DNA of 53,105 bases, taken from positions 1 to 53,105 of the forward strand of contig NZ_BMNQ01000017.1 of NCBI RefSeq assembly GCF_014646635.1, written 5' to 3'. This document shows, in pieces, positions 8,676 through 16,973 of this stretch. How positions within the stretch are numbered: the stretch's first letter is position 1; each line of letters opens with the position of its first letter. This stretch comes from Lentibacillus kapialis. Its GTDB lineage: Bacteria; Bacillota; Bacilli; Bacillales; Amphibacillaceae. A program made the position numbers and the translations under genes. The notes below the pieces were generated by a model. It saw only the letters and a list, made by a program, of their open reading frames with translations, had not been told where the DNA came from and searched no databases.

Positions 8676-8679
8676 CATG

Positions 8680-8752
8680 TAACGTCAGAAAGTATAAATG
8701 ATGGAAGACCTTATGAGAAAAATGTCGGCACCCGCTATAAAACGAGGCTAGG
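8680..8752 (-). repeat. Dispersed hairpin-plus-tail repeat, copy 2 (inverted)
   Basis: Read on the minus strand this holds the tail TTTATACTTTCTGACGTTA preceded by CATAAGGTCTTCCATCA and a hairpin-like segment with CTCGTTTTATAGCGGGTGCCGA. It matches the copies at 39.2 and 51.6 kb. It is unusual in lying inside the 5' leader between the riboswitch terminator and the gene it controls. Confidence 0.7.
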
Positions 8753-8846
8753 TCTGGATTTTTCCAATCATGTCAGTAAAAATCATGCTGATGAACTTCA
8801 GGCGTGTTTGCAAGGAAGCCATATTATGCAGAAGGAGGACAACAAT

Positions 8847-9896
8847 ATGAAGCGCAGTTTAGAACAACGTTTACAGGAAGGAACAGTCATTGCAGGAGAA
8901 GGGTACTTATTTGAGCTGGAACGCAGAGGCTATTTACAGGCAGGCTCATTTGTGCCGGAAGTGGCATTGGACAATCCTGAGGCACTTAAACAGACATATA
9001 GGGATTATATGAATGCCGGATCAGATGTCGTATTAGCTTTCACGTATAATGCCCATCGTGAGAAAATGCGCATCATCGGTAAAGAAGAATTGCTGGAGCC
9101 ATTGAACAGAAATGCGATTCGACTGGCAAGAGAAATCGCCCGGGAACACCCGACAGAAGAGGCATTAGTTGCCGGGAATATCTCCAATACCAATCTGTTT
9201 GACCCGGAAGATGAACAGTCAAAAGAGCGCGTACGGAATATCTTTGCCGAAATGGTGACATGGTGCAAAGAAGAAGGTGTTGACTTCATAAATGGGGAAA
9301 CATTCTATTACCATGAAGAGGCCCAAATCGCACTGGAAGAAATTCGCAAACAAGAACTGCCGGCAGTCATTACGCTAGGGCTGATGGGAGAAAATATATT
9401 ACGGGACGGCTATACGGTTGAAGAGTCCTGCCGCATACTCTCCGAAGAAGGCGCACTGGTTGTTGGCATGAATTGCTTTCGCGGGCCTGACACCATGCAG
9501 CCATACCTCGAAGCCATACGGGAAAACGTGGAGGGATATGTTGGTGGATTACCGATACCTTATCGCACAACAAACGAGCACCCGACATTCTTTAATTTGC
9601 CTGATGGAGGCTGCAGCTGCCATTTGCCGTTGGAGACGACCTTTCCGACCGCATTGGATCCACTTTACCACAATCGTTATGAGTTAGCGGCATGGGCAAA
9701 AGAAGCAAAGAATGTGGGCATCAACTATATTGGTTTATGCTGCGGGGCATCACCTGCCATGCTGCGTGCTGTTGCTGAAGCAGCCGGTGTTGAAGCGATC
9801 AACTCGACGTATTCTCCCGATATGGCGAAACACTTTTTGTTTGGAAAAGATGAAACGCTTAAAGAACATAATCTGAATTATCGGTTGAAAGCATAA
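8847..9896 (+). CDS. Homocysteine S-methyltransferase family protein
   Basis: Cytosolic zinc enzyme that transfers a methyl group from a donor such as S-methylmethionine or betaine to homocysteine, giving methionine. 349 residues. The family zinc-thiolate pattern is visible as GMNC near residue 218 and GLCCGA near residue 305. The start of the barrel (AGEGYLFELERRGYL, then AGSDVVLAFTYNAHREKM) also fits. ATG at 8847 follows AAGGAGGAC at ideal spacing; the longer frame from 8808 lacks such a site. Control by the SAM-I riboswitch independently supports a methionine-supply role. Donor specificity is not determined. Confidence 0.88.
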   Translation: MKRSLEQRLQEGTVIAGEGYLFELERRGYLQAGSFVPEVALDNPEALKQTYRDYMNAGSDVVLAFTYNAHREKMRIIGKEELLEPLNRNAIRLAREIAREHPTEEALVAGNISNTNLFDPEDEQSKERVRNIFAEMVTWCKEEGVDFINGETFYYHEEAQIALEEIRKQELPAVITLGLMGENILRDGYTVEESCRILSEEGALVVGMNCFRGPDTMQPYLEAIRENVEGYVGGLPIPYRTTNEHPTFFNLPDGGCSCHLPLETTFPTALDPLYHNRYELAAWAKEAKNVGINYIGLCCGASPAMLRAVAEAAGVEAINSTYSPDMAKHFLFGKDETLKEHNLNYRLKA

Positions 9897-9929
9897 TAAA
9901 AACTGGAACATAAGATAGACTTCATATAC

Positions 9930-10167
9930 TAGGAGGCTTGGACAAAAGTGGTTTTATTAAGGAAAAATCCGAACGAGTTAGAGCGTATACACCGCTCCGG
10001 AAATATACGTCGCTTTCCACGGGCGGCTGGTGAGCCTCCTCGTGCTGAGCACTGTGGGGTCACACCTATGCCTGTCCTCCCGTAGGAGTCTGCGTATATT
10101 TCCTACGCTAAAACGGAGTATCGTTCTTCTTTAGTATTGTATATCTTAATTATGTCCAAGACTCCTA
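9930..10167. mobile_element. MITE-like element with 15-bp terminal inverted repeats
   Basis: Ends are TAGGAGGCTTGGACA (9930-9944) and TGTCCAAGACTCCTA (10153-10167), inverted with one mismatch. There is no coding capacity. The interior holds a long imperfect hairpin: CGGAAATATACG pairs with CGTATATTTCC, and between them are CGCTTTCC, GAGCCTCCTCG, GGGGTCACAC and GTAGGAGTC. A related interior occurs at 51.9 kb with compensatory changes in the same stem. It is likely a non-autonomous mobile or structured repeat of Bacillaceae. Confidence 0.65.
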
Positions 10168-10200
10168 GGGCCTTCTTTCTTCTTTGGAAGGCCCTTTAGT
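10167..10200 (+). terminator. Terminator after the methyltransferase region
   Basis: AGGGCCTTC (10167-10175) pairs with GAAGGCCCT (10187-10195) and is followed by TTAGTTTT. It directly abuts the right end of the MITE-like element, suggesting the element inserted between the methyltransferase gene and its original terminator. Confidence 0.75.
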
Positions 10201-10293
10201 TTTGGAGTGCAACCTCGGTAGATGGACGGGCATTTTTATTTGATATGTTTATTTGTATGCTATAGCCAGGTGCAAATAACTTCAATGCTAAAT

Positions 10294-10335
10294 AGTTTAG
10301 TGTTAAACTTAATTTATATAGTTTAGTACTAAACT
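10294..10335. promoter_or_regulatory. Twin 16-bp palindromic operators upstream of SDR
   Basis: AGTTTAGTGTTAAACT (10294-10309, one central mismatch) and AGTTTAGTACTAAACT (10320-10335, perfect palindrome) are spaced 26 bp centre to centre. They end 75 bp before the SDR start. Two equal sites about 2.5 helical turns apart suggest cooperative binding of a dimeric regulator, probably MarR- or TetR-like. No regulator gene is adjacent. Confidence 0.7.
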
Positions 10336-10409
10336 GTTTTAAGTATTTAGGTCAAAAGATTTCAGCCTCATAAACTGCATCATCTACTTGAAACAAGGAG
10401 GAATTCAAA

Positions 10410-11144
10410 ATGGGCAGATTAAACGGAAAAGTTGCTATTATTACCGGAGCAGCAGGTGGAATGGGAGCATCCCACGCTCGGAAGTTTATTGATGAGGGCG
10501 CAAAAGTTGTGCTCGCTGACATTATGGAAGAACAAAGCCAAGATTTGGCAGATGAACTTGGCGAGAACGCTATTTTCATGAAACTTGACGTCACGAACGC
10601 TGAGGATTGGGAAAGAGTTGTAGCTGATACCGAGGAAACATTTGGACCTATAAGTGTGCTGGTCAATAATGCCGGCATCACCTTGAACAAATCGATTGAA
10701 GACATAACAGTAGATGATTACCACAAGGTCTTTAACATCAACCAACTATCCGTCTTTCTGGGCATAAAAACTGTTTCACCATCTATGAAAAAGACAGATA
10801 ATGGATCGATTGTAAATATTTCCTCTATGAACGGCCTTGTTGGCGGTGCGATCGGATATACAGATACCAAATTCGCTGTGCGCGGCATGACCAAAGCAGC
10901 TGCACTCAGCTTGGCACCAGATGGTATCCGCGTCAATTCCGTCCATCCCGGCGTGATTGAGACACCTATGCTTACCCAAGGCGACACCAAAGATGCGGTT
11001 GAAGAATTCGCGAAACATATCCCGAATCGCCGAATTGCCAAACCGGAAGAAGTTTCCAACATGGTATTGTTCCTTGCATCCGACGAATCAAGCTACAGCA
11101 CCGGTTCCGAATTTGTTATCGACGGCGGTCTGACCGCACAGTAA
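10410..11144 (+). CDS. SDR family oxidoreductase
   Basis: NAD(P)-dependent short-chain dehydrogenase of 244 residues: GAAGGMGASHARK nucleotide-binding loop, NNAG near residue 88, NISSMNG with the catalytic Ser, YTDTK as the Tyr-x3-Lys pair, HPGVIETPM and the C-terminal DGGLTAQ. It resembles hydroxysteroid/glucose-1-dehydrogenase-type SDRs; the substrate is unknown. AAGGAGG lies eight bases before ATG. It is monocistronic, behind two palindromic operators, so it is probably induced by a specific compound. Confidence 0.9.
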   Translation: MGRLNGKVAIITGAAGGMGASHARKFIDEGAKVVLADIMEEQSQDLADELGENAIFMKLDVTNAEDWERVVADTEETFGPISVLVNNAGITLNKSIEDITVDDYHKVFNINQLSVFLGIKTVSPSMKKTDNGSIVNISSMNGLVGGAIGYTDTKFAVRGMTKAAALSLAPDGIRVNSVHPGVIETPMLTQGDTKDAVEEFAKHIPNRRIAKPEEVSNMVLFLASDESSYSTGSEFVIDGGLTAQ

Positions 11145-11429
11145 TGGGACACTGAGGAGGTAGGGGGATTCCTCGCCCCCCCCCAGACGTCCCTCATCAA
11201 AATCGTCGCACCTTGCATGTCGCCCCGCTCTCCATTTATTTCAGAAAACGTCGCAAGGAAATTTCTAAAATTAATGAAAACGAGCGGGAGAAAACGCTAT
11301 TTTGAGTAAACAGATAAATTTTCATATTCCAGCGCTATCTAAACCAGCAACTTCTACATAATATCATTCGATATACAATGGCAAAATCCGGGTGGTAACA
11401 GGTCCCCAACTTCAAACCAAAATGCTCAA
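11145..11429. other. Intergenic stretch with no recognised gene
   Basis: A GGGGGATTCCTCGCCCCCC hairpin candidate lies at about 11164-11182, just after the SDR, with no T tract. Near 11366-11405 a degenerate copy of the ATTCGA...CAAAATYCGGGTGGTRACAGG motif is seen, better preserved at 12.58 and 51.76 kb. Nothing else stands out. Confidence 0.4.
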
Positions 11430-11633
11430 CTAAAACCATTCTGTATCTTCAAATTCTTCACCATTTAAATCTATTTTGTTTAAATGATTGTATTCTTGCA
11501 AGCCTGCTACAAAATCTAAAGACTTATTACACGCAGGATAATTGCTACAACCAAAGAATGCAGTATTATTATGTCTATTAAAACGCATTTTCATTTCGCT
11601 CCCGCATTGACAAATTAACTGATAGATGCTCAT
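11430..11633 (-). CDS. Small topoisomerase-type C4 zinc-ribbon protein or remnant
   Basis: A 67-residue product with CQCGSEM near the start and CSNYPACNK in the middle, i.e. a Cys4 pattern like the zinc fingers at the C-terminus of DNA topoisomerase I. No ribosome binding site precedes the ATG. The frame is open upstream and runs straight on from the original comM frame beyond the second comM frameshift. It may therefore be the tail of a larger rearranged gene rather than an independent small protein. Confidence 0.5.
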   Translation of the reverse strand: MSIYQLICQCGSEMKMRFNRHNNTAFFGCSNYPACNKSLDFVAGLQEYNHLNKIDLNGEEFEDTEWF

Positions 11634-11656
11634 GACATCGAATTGGTGATTTTCGC

Positions 11657-12381
11657 TTAAGAGAGGCAGAATCGATGGAAACGTTTCGGCCAGTAAACTT
11701 TTCCCACCTCCAGGGGACCTGTCATTAATACGTTATGGCCGCACACAGCAGTAATTTCCAGCGCCCGTTTTGCTTGCTTGTGACCAAGTATATGCTGAAA
11801 GTCTTTATTATAAGTTACTGGCTCTGGAGGATTTTTTGCTTCAGAAGAAGTTATAGAAGTTATCGCAAATGAAGAAAGCTGACCGGAAAAAGAGGCAACA
11901 ACATCATGTAATGTCTCAACAAAACAGTAGTCCATGCCGTCTATTTGGGGGAAGGGCGTATCTTTCATAGGCGTCAAGCACAAGTGATTGACGCCTTCTT
12001 TTTTGGCAGCAACAATCGCCGGAAGCATCCCATCAACAGGTTTAATCGTACTACCCAGCGATAAAACACCAAGAAAAGCAGCATCATCCGGAATTGTCTC
12101 CTTTAAATCACCTGATTCCTTCATAACCCCAATCGCCATCGCAAAATCAAATATCGGGCTATTCTTCTTTTGTTCAGCAGGGGATAAATTGATGACGATT
12201 TTCTTATCCGGCACCTCACAATTGTTCGCATACAAAGCAGCCATCACACGGTCTTTTGACTCCTTAACCGAAGCATCCGGCAAACCGACAATATTGACCC
12301 CTTCCACTCCCGGCAAGACTTCACCTCGACACGATATCCTTCAATCCCTTTCAAACCAATACTCGACACAACTATAGCCAT
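11657..12381 (-). pseudogene. comM: comM/yifB (Mg-chelatase-like AAA+ ATPase), frameshifted and truncated
   Basis: Starting from ATG at 12381 the product begins MAIVVSSIGLKGIEGYRVEV, then loses frame: a single missing base near 12318 separates it from LPGVEGVNIVGLPDASVKES. The ChlI-type domain continues (NLSPAEQKKNSPIFDFAMAIG) to the Walker A region, where a second missing base in a C run (about 11710-11714) turns TGPPGGGKSLLAETFPS into nonsense ending FCLS. Everything after Walker A (about 280 residues, including Walker B) is absent. Intact ComM aids branch migration during natural transformation. Both lesions are single-base, so assembly error cannot be excluded for them, but the missing C-terminal half is real. 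Confidence 0.85.
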
Positions 12382-12579
12382 GATCTCACACCTTTTATTA
12401 GTCATTGATTAGATATAAGATAAGCTATATTTCGTGAAAGGTTAAGAACATTTGTTCACGCAAAAGGTAACTAAAAAAGAATTATGGAAGCTTAATAATA
12501 ACTGAAATTCATTTTAACGAGCGGCATATTTTTTTCACACTCACAAAACAAAGCAAACTCACAACACTTCCATCGGCAC

Positions 12580-12612
12580 GATTCGACAAAATTCGGGAAG
12601 TGACAGGCACCC
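12580..12612. repeat. ATTCGACAAAATTCGGG dispersed short repeat
   Basis: ATTCGACAAAATTCGGG followed by AAGTGACAGGCACCC. A close copy (ATTCGACAAAATTCGGGTGG then TGAC) is at 51757-51780, with degenerate ones near 11366-11405 and 48374-48410. Such strings recur in intergenic DNA of Bacillaceae; the function is unknown. Confidence 0.55.
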
Positions 12613-12683
12613 AGAAAAATCGGGCGTGACAGACACGCGGGAATCTGTTATATTATCAGAATAAAATAATTGAATAATAGTAT

Positions 12684-12876
12684 TCGTATATCCTCAGAAA
12701 TATGGTCTGAACGTTTCTACCCGGCTCCCATCGTAAGAACCGGACTACGATTTAAATTATAGCAGTGCCCGGTGTGTATTACTGACGTCAATGAACTTCC
12801 GTTAGCGCGCCCTGCCCTGCTGATTTAACTCATGTGTCCGGAAGCCAGAATGATTCTGCTGTATTCCGGATTTTTT
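12684..12876 (+). promoter_or_regulatory. Purine riboswitch, guanine type, with terminator
   Basis: The aptamer (12684-12750) has P1 TCGTA/TACGA, TATCCTCAGAAATATGG, GTTTCTACC and the closing GGACTACGA. The specificity base in GACTA is C (about 12745), which pairs with guanine or hypoxanthine; adenine riboswitches have U there. A terminator hairpin follows: TCCGGAA (12837-12843) with TTCCGGA (to 12870), an inner CAGAA/TTCTG stem and six T (12871-12876). Ligand binding should terminate transcription of the permease and deaminase genes. Confidence 0.93.
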
Positions 12877-12956
12877 ATTTTCATCCGGGCTTGCGGTTAG
12901 CAATGACGGTCTGGAACGCAACCATGTTTACTTTCAAACAAAGGAGCTCTGACAAC

Positions 12957-14279
12957 ATGCGTCATTACCTTCAGAAACTGGATAAGTTTTTCAAGTTATC
13001 CGATCACAACTCGAATGTCCAGACAGAAATAACAGCTGGACTAACCGTTTTCATGACAATGCTGTATGTACTGATTGTTGTACCAGGCATGCTGGAAGAG
13101 GCCGGGATGCCTAAAAGCCCGATAACCGTTGCGGTGATTCTCATGACAGGTTTGGTCACTATCATTATGGGATTATACAGCAATCGCCCATTTGCACTGG
13201 CCCCGGGCCTTGGGTCTGTTGCTTTTCTATCTGTAACGCTCGTTGTAGCGGAAGGGATCCCCTGGCAGACAGCGACAGGGATGGTCTTCATTTCCGGTAT
13301 TCTATTTATTTTATTTACGGTTTTCGGACTGCGACAATTGATTGTCCGGCTTATTCCGTCTGCAATCAAATTGTCAATTGGTGCAGGGGTGGGCTTATTT
13401 ATTGCTCTGATTGGTTTCCGTAATGCCGGACTGGTCGTAGCGAGTGAAGATGCAAACTCACTTCAGCTTGGAGATATCGGTTCATCCAGTGCGGTGCTTG
13501 CCTTAATTGGTTTCTTCATCATGAGTGTCCTATTGGCCAGAAATGTAAGGGGGCATCTCTTAATTGGCATCGCAGCGGTTACGATTATCGGCATCCCAAT
13601 GGGCGTTACCCAGCTGCCGGATTCAATTTTTTCACTCCCTGAAAGCCCTGGTCCGGTATTATTTCAATTGGATATTTTGGAAGCATTTAATATTACTTAT
13701 ATCCCTTTTTTGCTCGCTTTTTTCGTACCGGATTTTTTCTCAAGTCTGGGAACAATGCTTGGGGTCGCCGGTAAAGGCAATATGCTGGATAAAAATGGTA
13801 ATCTTCCGCATATTGATCGGCCATTTCTGGTTGATGCCGGCGGTACTACAGTAGGATCACTTTTTTCGGTCCCCGTTATGACGACCTATGTCGAATCGGC
13901 AACGGGAGTGGAAGCCGGGGGACGTACGGGACTTACCGCTGTCACAACAGGTTTTTTATTCTTGCTCACCTTGTTTATAACGCCGTTGATTCTGATCATC
14001 CCGACGGAAGCCACAGCACCGGCCCTAATACTGGTTGGACTAACAATGCTTGCTTCCGTACAAAATATAAACTTTGCTGATACCACCGAATCACTGCCGG
14101 CTTTCATGACGGTTGTCGTAACGATTTTTACATTCAACTTTGGAACTGGCATTGCCGCCGGAATCATCATCTATGTCGTCGTAAAAAGCCTGTCCGGCCG
14201 ATATAAAGAAGTTCATCCGGGATTATACATTTTGCTCATTCCGTTAGTTATTTATTTTGTTACACTGGCACAGCAATAA
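12957..14279 (+). CDS. NCS2/AzgA-type purine permease
   Basis: Proton-coupled purine importer in the cytoplasmic membrane, 440 residues with about 12-13 hydrophobic segments. AzgA/PbuG-like marks include an N-terminal QTEITAGLTVFMTMLYVL-type stretch, ALAPGLGSVAF, FFSSLGTMLGVAG and a late FNFGTGIAAGI. The ATG at 12957 with AAGGAG ten bases before gives the family N-terminus MRHYLQKLDKFF. The longer frame from 12834 would start inside the riboswitch terminator and is rejected. The guanine-type riboswitch implies uptake of guanine/hypoxanthine-type bases; co-transcription with adenine deaminase implies adenine as well. Confidence 0.9.
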   Translation: MRHYLQKLDKFFKLSDHNSNVQTEITAGLTVFMTMLYVLIVVPGMLEEAGMPKSPITVAVILMTGLVTIIMGLYSNRPFALAPGLGSVAFLSVTLVVAEGIPWQTATGMVFISGILFILFTVFGLRQLIVRLIPSAIKLSIGAGVGLFIALIGFRNAGLVVASEDANSLQLGDIGSSSAVLALIGFFIMSVLLARNVRGHLLIGIAAVTIIGIPMGVTQLPDSIFSLPESPGPVLFQLDILEAFNITYIPFLLAFFVPDFFSSLGTMLGVAGKGNMLDKNGNLPHIDRPFLVDAGGTTVGSLFSVPVMTTYVESATGVEAGGRTGLTAVTTGFLFLLTLFITPLILIIPTEATAPALILVGLTMLASVQNINFADTTESLPAFMTVVVTIFTFNFGTGIAAGIIIYVVVKSLSGRYKEVHPGLYILLIPLVIYFVTLAQQ

Positions 14280-14304
14280 AGGATTAGAAAGGAGTCATGA
14301 ATAA

Positions 14305-16074
14305 ATGTACACACGTAAACACATCGTGGCAGCTGCACGCGGCGACGAACAAATGGATACCGTTATCCGTGAGGTTCAGCTTGTCAATGTATTTACCGCC
14401 GAAATCTATACAGCTGATATAGGTATCAAAGAAAACCGTTTCAGTGCCATCGCTGCTCACGAAGACGGAGAGCCTTCATTCCATATCGAAGGTTCTACGG
14501 AAATCAGCGGAAAAGGGAAATATGCCATACCCGGACTCATCGACTGTCACGTCCATATCGAAAGCACCATGGTCACCCCGGATATGTTCGCCCGTGAAGT
14601 GTTGCGTCACGGGACAACGACCGCAGTCATAGACCCGCATGAAATCGGCAATGTAATGGGAGCAGAAGGGGTACAATATATGGTCCATGCCAGTAAAGGG
14701 CTGCCCGTACAAATTTTGACCACAATTCCTTCCTGCGTGCCTGCCGTTCCGGGAATGGAAACATCCGGCGCGACATTTGGCCCGGAAGATATTGCCTCCT
14801 TGCTTAATATGGATGATGTCGTGGGAGTCGCTGAACTGATGGACTATGTTGGGGTCATCAGACAAGATCCGCGCATGGCTGGTATCGTGCAACAAGGTCT
14901 TGATAAAGATATGCTTAATGAAGGACATCTACCTAGAGTGACCGGACGGGATCTACATGCGTACCTTGCCGCCGGGGTAAATTCAGATCATGAAAGTCGT
15001 ACGAAAGAAGAAATCATCGAGAAATTGCGAGCAGGTATGTTGGTCTATATCCGTGAGTCAAGCGTCAGCCAGTTTGCTGATATCGCTGCGAAAGCATGGT
15101 CGGCTGTTCCGCATGTCTCCAACATTGCCATGTGCACCGATGATGTGGAACCGAATGACATGCTGCAAAACGGTCAAATGAACCGGGTTGTCCGCCGTTG
15201 TATAGAGGAAGGCATTCCGGCACCACTCGCCATTCGCTACGCATCATTGAACGGTGCTGTTCGTTACGGTTTGCGTGACCGCGGCGCTATTGCTTCAGGC
15301 TATATGGCAGATTTTTCATTAGTGTCATCGCTGAAAACGATGGACGTGAAAGATGTCTTTATCCAGGGTGAACAAATGGTTGAAAACGGACAAGTCACAG
15401 CCGACATCCAAAGCAGCGCCCCACCCTTGAACCGAAACACCATGCATTTGCCGAAACTGACTGAGGTGGATTTTAAGATTCACCCACCGATCGAACACGG
15501 CACTGTCGCAATTAATACCATGGAAATGACTTCAATCGGCACCACCCAAAAAGGCACCTTGGAGTTGGGAGTTAATGACGGTGTGATGCCAACTTTACCG
15601 GAAGATTACGTATTTGTTTCCGTCACTGGACGCCACGGCCAGAAACAAAAGCCATTTGTAGGCATACTGAAAAATTCCGGGCTAAAAAAAGGTGCTTACG
15701 GGACAACCGTGGCACACGACAGTCATAATTTAGTTGTCGCCGGCACCAATGCCCAGGACATGCTTCTTGCCGCACAAAAACTTGAACAAGCGGGCGGCGG
15801 GCTTGTCCTAATAGAAAACGGTGAGATCAAATCACAAATAGATTTGCCAATCGCCGGCTTGATGGCGGCAGAGCCTGTTGACGAACTAGCTCAAAAAGTT
15901 GAGCACTTTAATAGCACTGCTAAAAACATGGGCGTACAGGTCGGCAAGCGCTCCCCGTCCATGGCCTTTTCCTCACTGACACTATCTGTCATACCGGAGA
16001 TTCGCATAACCGACCTTGGGCTGGTCGACGTGAACAAACAGGACTTTTTACCATTGTTTGATATGAGTAAGTAA
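14305..16074 (+). CDS. ade: Adenine deaminase
   Basis: Metal-dependent amidohydrolase converting adenine to hypoxanthine plus ammonia, 589 residues as usual for AdeC. The metal motif HVHIEST lies near residue 83 after IPGLID, then PHEIGNVMG, the EVAELMDYVGVI-like segment VAELMDYVGVI, NSDHES and CTDDVEPNDM. The C-terminal domain carries VAHDSHNLVVAGTN, typical of bacterial adenine deaminases. AAAGGAG precedes the ATG by ten bases and the stop of the permease by 25, so both share the riboswitch-controlled transcript. Confidence 0.95.
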   Translation: MYTRKHIVAAARGDEQMDTVIREVQLVNVFTAEIYTADIGIKENRFSAIAAHEDGEPSFHIEGSTEISGKGKYAIPGLIDCHVHIESTMVTPDMFAREVLRHGTTTAVIDPHEIGNVMGAEGVQYMVHASKGLPVQILTTIPSCVPAVPGMETSGATFGPEDIASLLNMDDVVGVAELMDYVGVIRQDPRMAGIVQQGLDKDMLNEGHLPRVTGRDLHAYLAAGVNSDHESRTKEEIIEKLRAGMLVYIRESSVSQFADIAAKAWSAVPHVSNIAMCTDDVEPNDMLQNGQMNRVVRRCIEEGIPAPLAIRYASLNGAVRYGLRDRGAIASGYMADFSLVSSLKTMDVKDVFIQGEQMVENGQVTADIQSSAPPLNRNTMHLPKLTEVDFKIHPPIEHGTVAINTMEMTSIGTTQKGTLELGVNDGVMPTLPEDYVFVSVTGRHGQKQKPFVGILKNSGLKKGAYGTTVAHDSHNLVVAGTNAQDMLLAAQKLEQAGGGLVLIENGEIKSQIDLPIAGLMAAEPVDELAQKVEHFNSTAKNMGVQVGKRSPSMAFSSLTLSVIPEIRITDLGLVDVNKQDFLPLFDMSK

Positions 16075-16105
16075 AAAAGCGAGCAAGAATAGGTTCCCGA
16101 GAGTA

Positions 16106-16144
16106 TTAGCTGCGGTCAGAGAAAGATTTTCTGACCGCAGCTAA
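16106..16144. terminator. Long hairpin after adenine deaminase
   Basis: A 15-bp perfect stem: TTAGCTGCGGTCAGA (16106-16120) with TCTGACCGCAGCTAA (16130-16144), loop of nine bases. No T tract on either side, so it may act as an mRNA-stabilising hairpin or weak terminator. The rest of 16145-16375 shows no gene or clear signal. Confidence 0.65.
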
Positions 16145-16375
16145 ATTAATGGCAGCGTATTTTCGGGGGTTTAATCTTTATCAAATGAATGGGATGTTAT
16201 AGACGACTTTCATACCCTTTTCAATTTTATCGGGGCAGCATCTTCTTATTTTATTATGATGTAACCACTATGCTGTTTACCCAATGGTGTGAAGAGAATG
16301 GCTTTTAGTGAGATAAGCCTTAATAGCAGCAACCCTCACACGAGCGAGGGCTGTCAATAAATGGGATGGTTGCCC

Positions 16376-16891
16376 TCAATATGCTCTAATAACACCACAA
16401 CCAATCCGTTTCCCGGCGTCTCCTGACGGCTGGGAGCGATAGTCATCCGGGTTTTGATGGATGATGATCGCTTTGCCAATGATGTCTTTACTTTTAAATC
16501 GGTTGGTAAAAAAGGACATTCTGGCATAGCCGTCATTGGAAAACAAAACCGGGAAGTCCCCGGGGTGATGGCCATGCGGCTGGTTGTACGGATTCCAATG
16601 ACCGCCTGCCTGTTGAAATGGATCTGTTTCATCTCCCATCGCACAATCGCCGTTTTCATGTATATGGAAACCATGCGGACCAATCGGTGCCACATCGCCA
16701 TGTGCCGGCCGGTATTTCGGTAAGCCTATCACTTCCACTGTCACTTCCGCCCCATTGGGTACGTCTTTAAACAGGACATACCCTTGCAAGTACGGTGCCA
16801 GTTTACTTCCGCTAATTTGGGCATATGCGCTTTCCGGGTCACGCCGTCCCGGATAATAATGGTACGGTAAATAGTAGTCATATGGATACAT
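16376..16891 (-). CDS. Cu/Zn superoxide dismutase-like protein
   Basis: SodC-fold protein of 171 residues. The metal ligands are recognisable: HIHENGDC (two His and the first disulphide Cys), GGHWNP and HHPGDFP (zinc His residues with the Asp), HQNPDDY, and the second Cys in GKRIGCGVI. The active-site Arg may be in SGDAGKR. No signal peptide is visible; the N-terminus is Tyr/Pro-rich (MYPYDYYLPYHYYPGRRDP), an odd feature that recalls spore-surface proteins. It should dismutate superoxide if metallated. Monocistronic. Confidence 0.88.
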   Translation of the reverse strand: MYPYDYYLPYHYYPGRRDPESAYAQISGSKLAPYLQGYVLFKDVPNGAEVTVEVIGLPKYRPAHGDVAPIGPHGFHIHENGDCAMGDETDPFQQAGGHWNPYNQPHGHHPGDFPVLFSNDGYARMSFFTNRFKSKDIIGKAIIIHQNPDDYRSQPSGDAGKRIGCGVIRAY

Positions 16892-16973
16892 GTCACCTCT
16901 ACCTCCTCACACTTCCATAGTATGCCCAGTGCTATGATGTGTGCTGTTTATGACCGGCAGATACAAGACGCAC

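Noticed and set aside
10410-10745. Minus-strand frames opposite the SDR gene
   Set aside because: Shadow frames of a well-supported SDR gene.
12834-12956. An N-terminal extension of the purine permease
   Set aside because: It would start at the riboswitch terminator stem; the family start and a good AAGGAG site are at 12957.
16354-16701. A 115-residue frame overlapping the Cu/Zn SOD gene
   Set aside because: Same strand, shifted frame; the SOD frame carries all metal ligands and this one has no motif.
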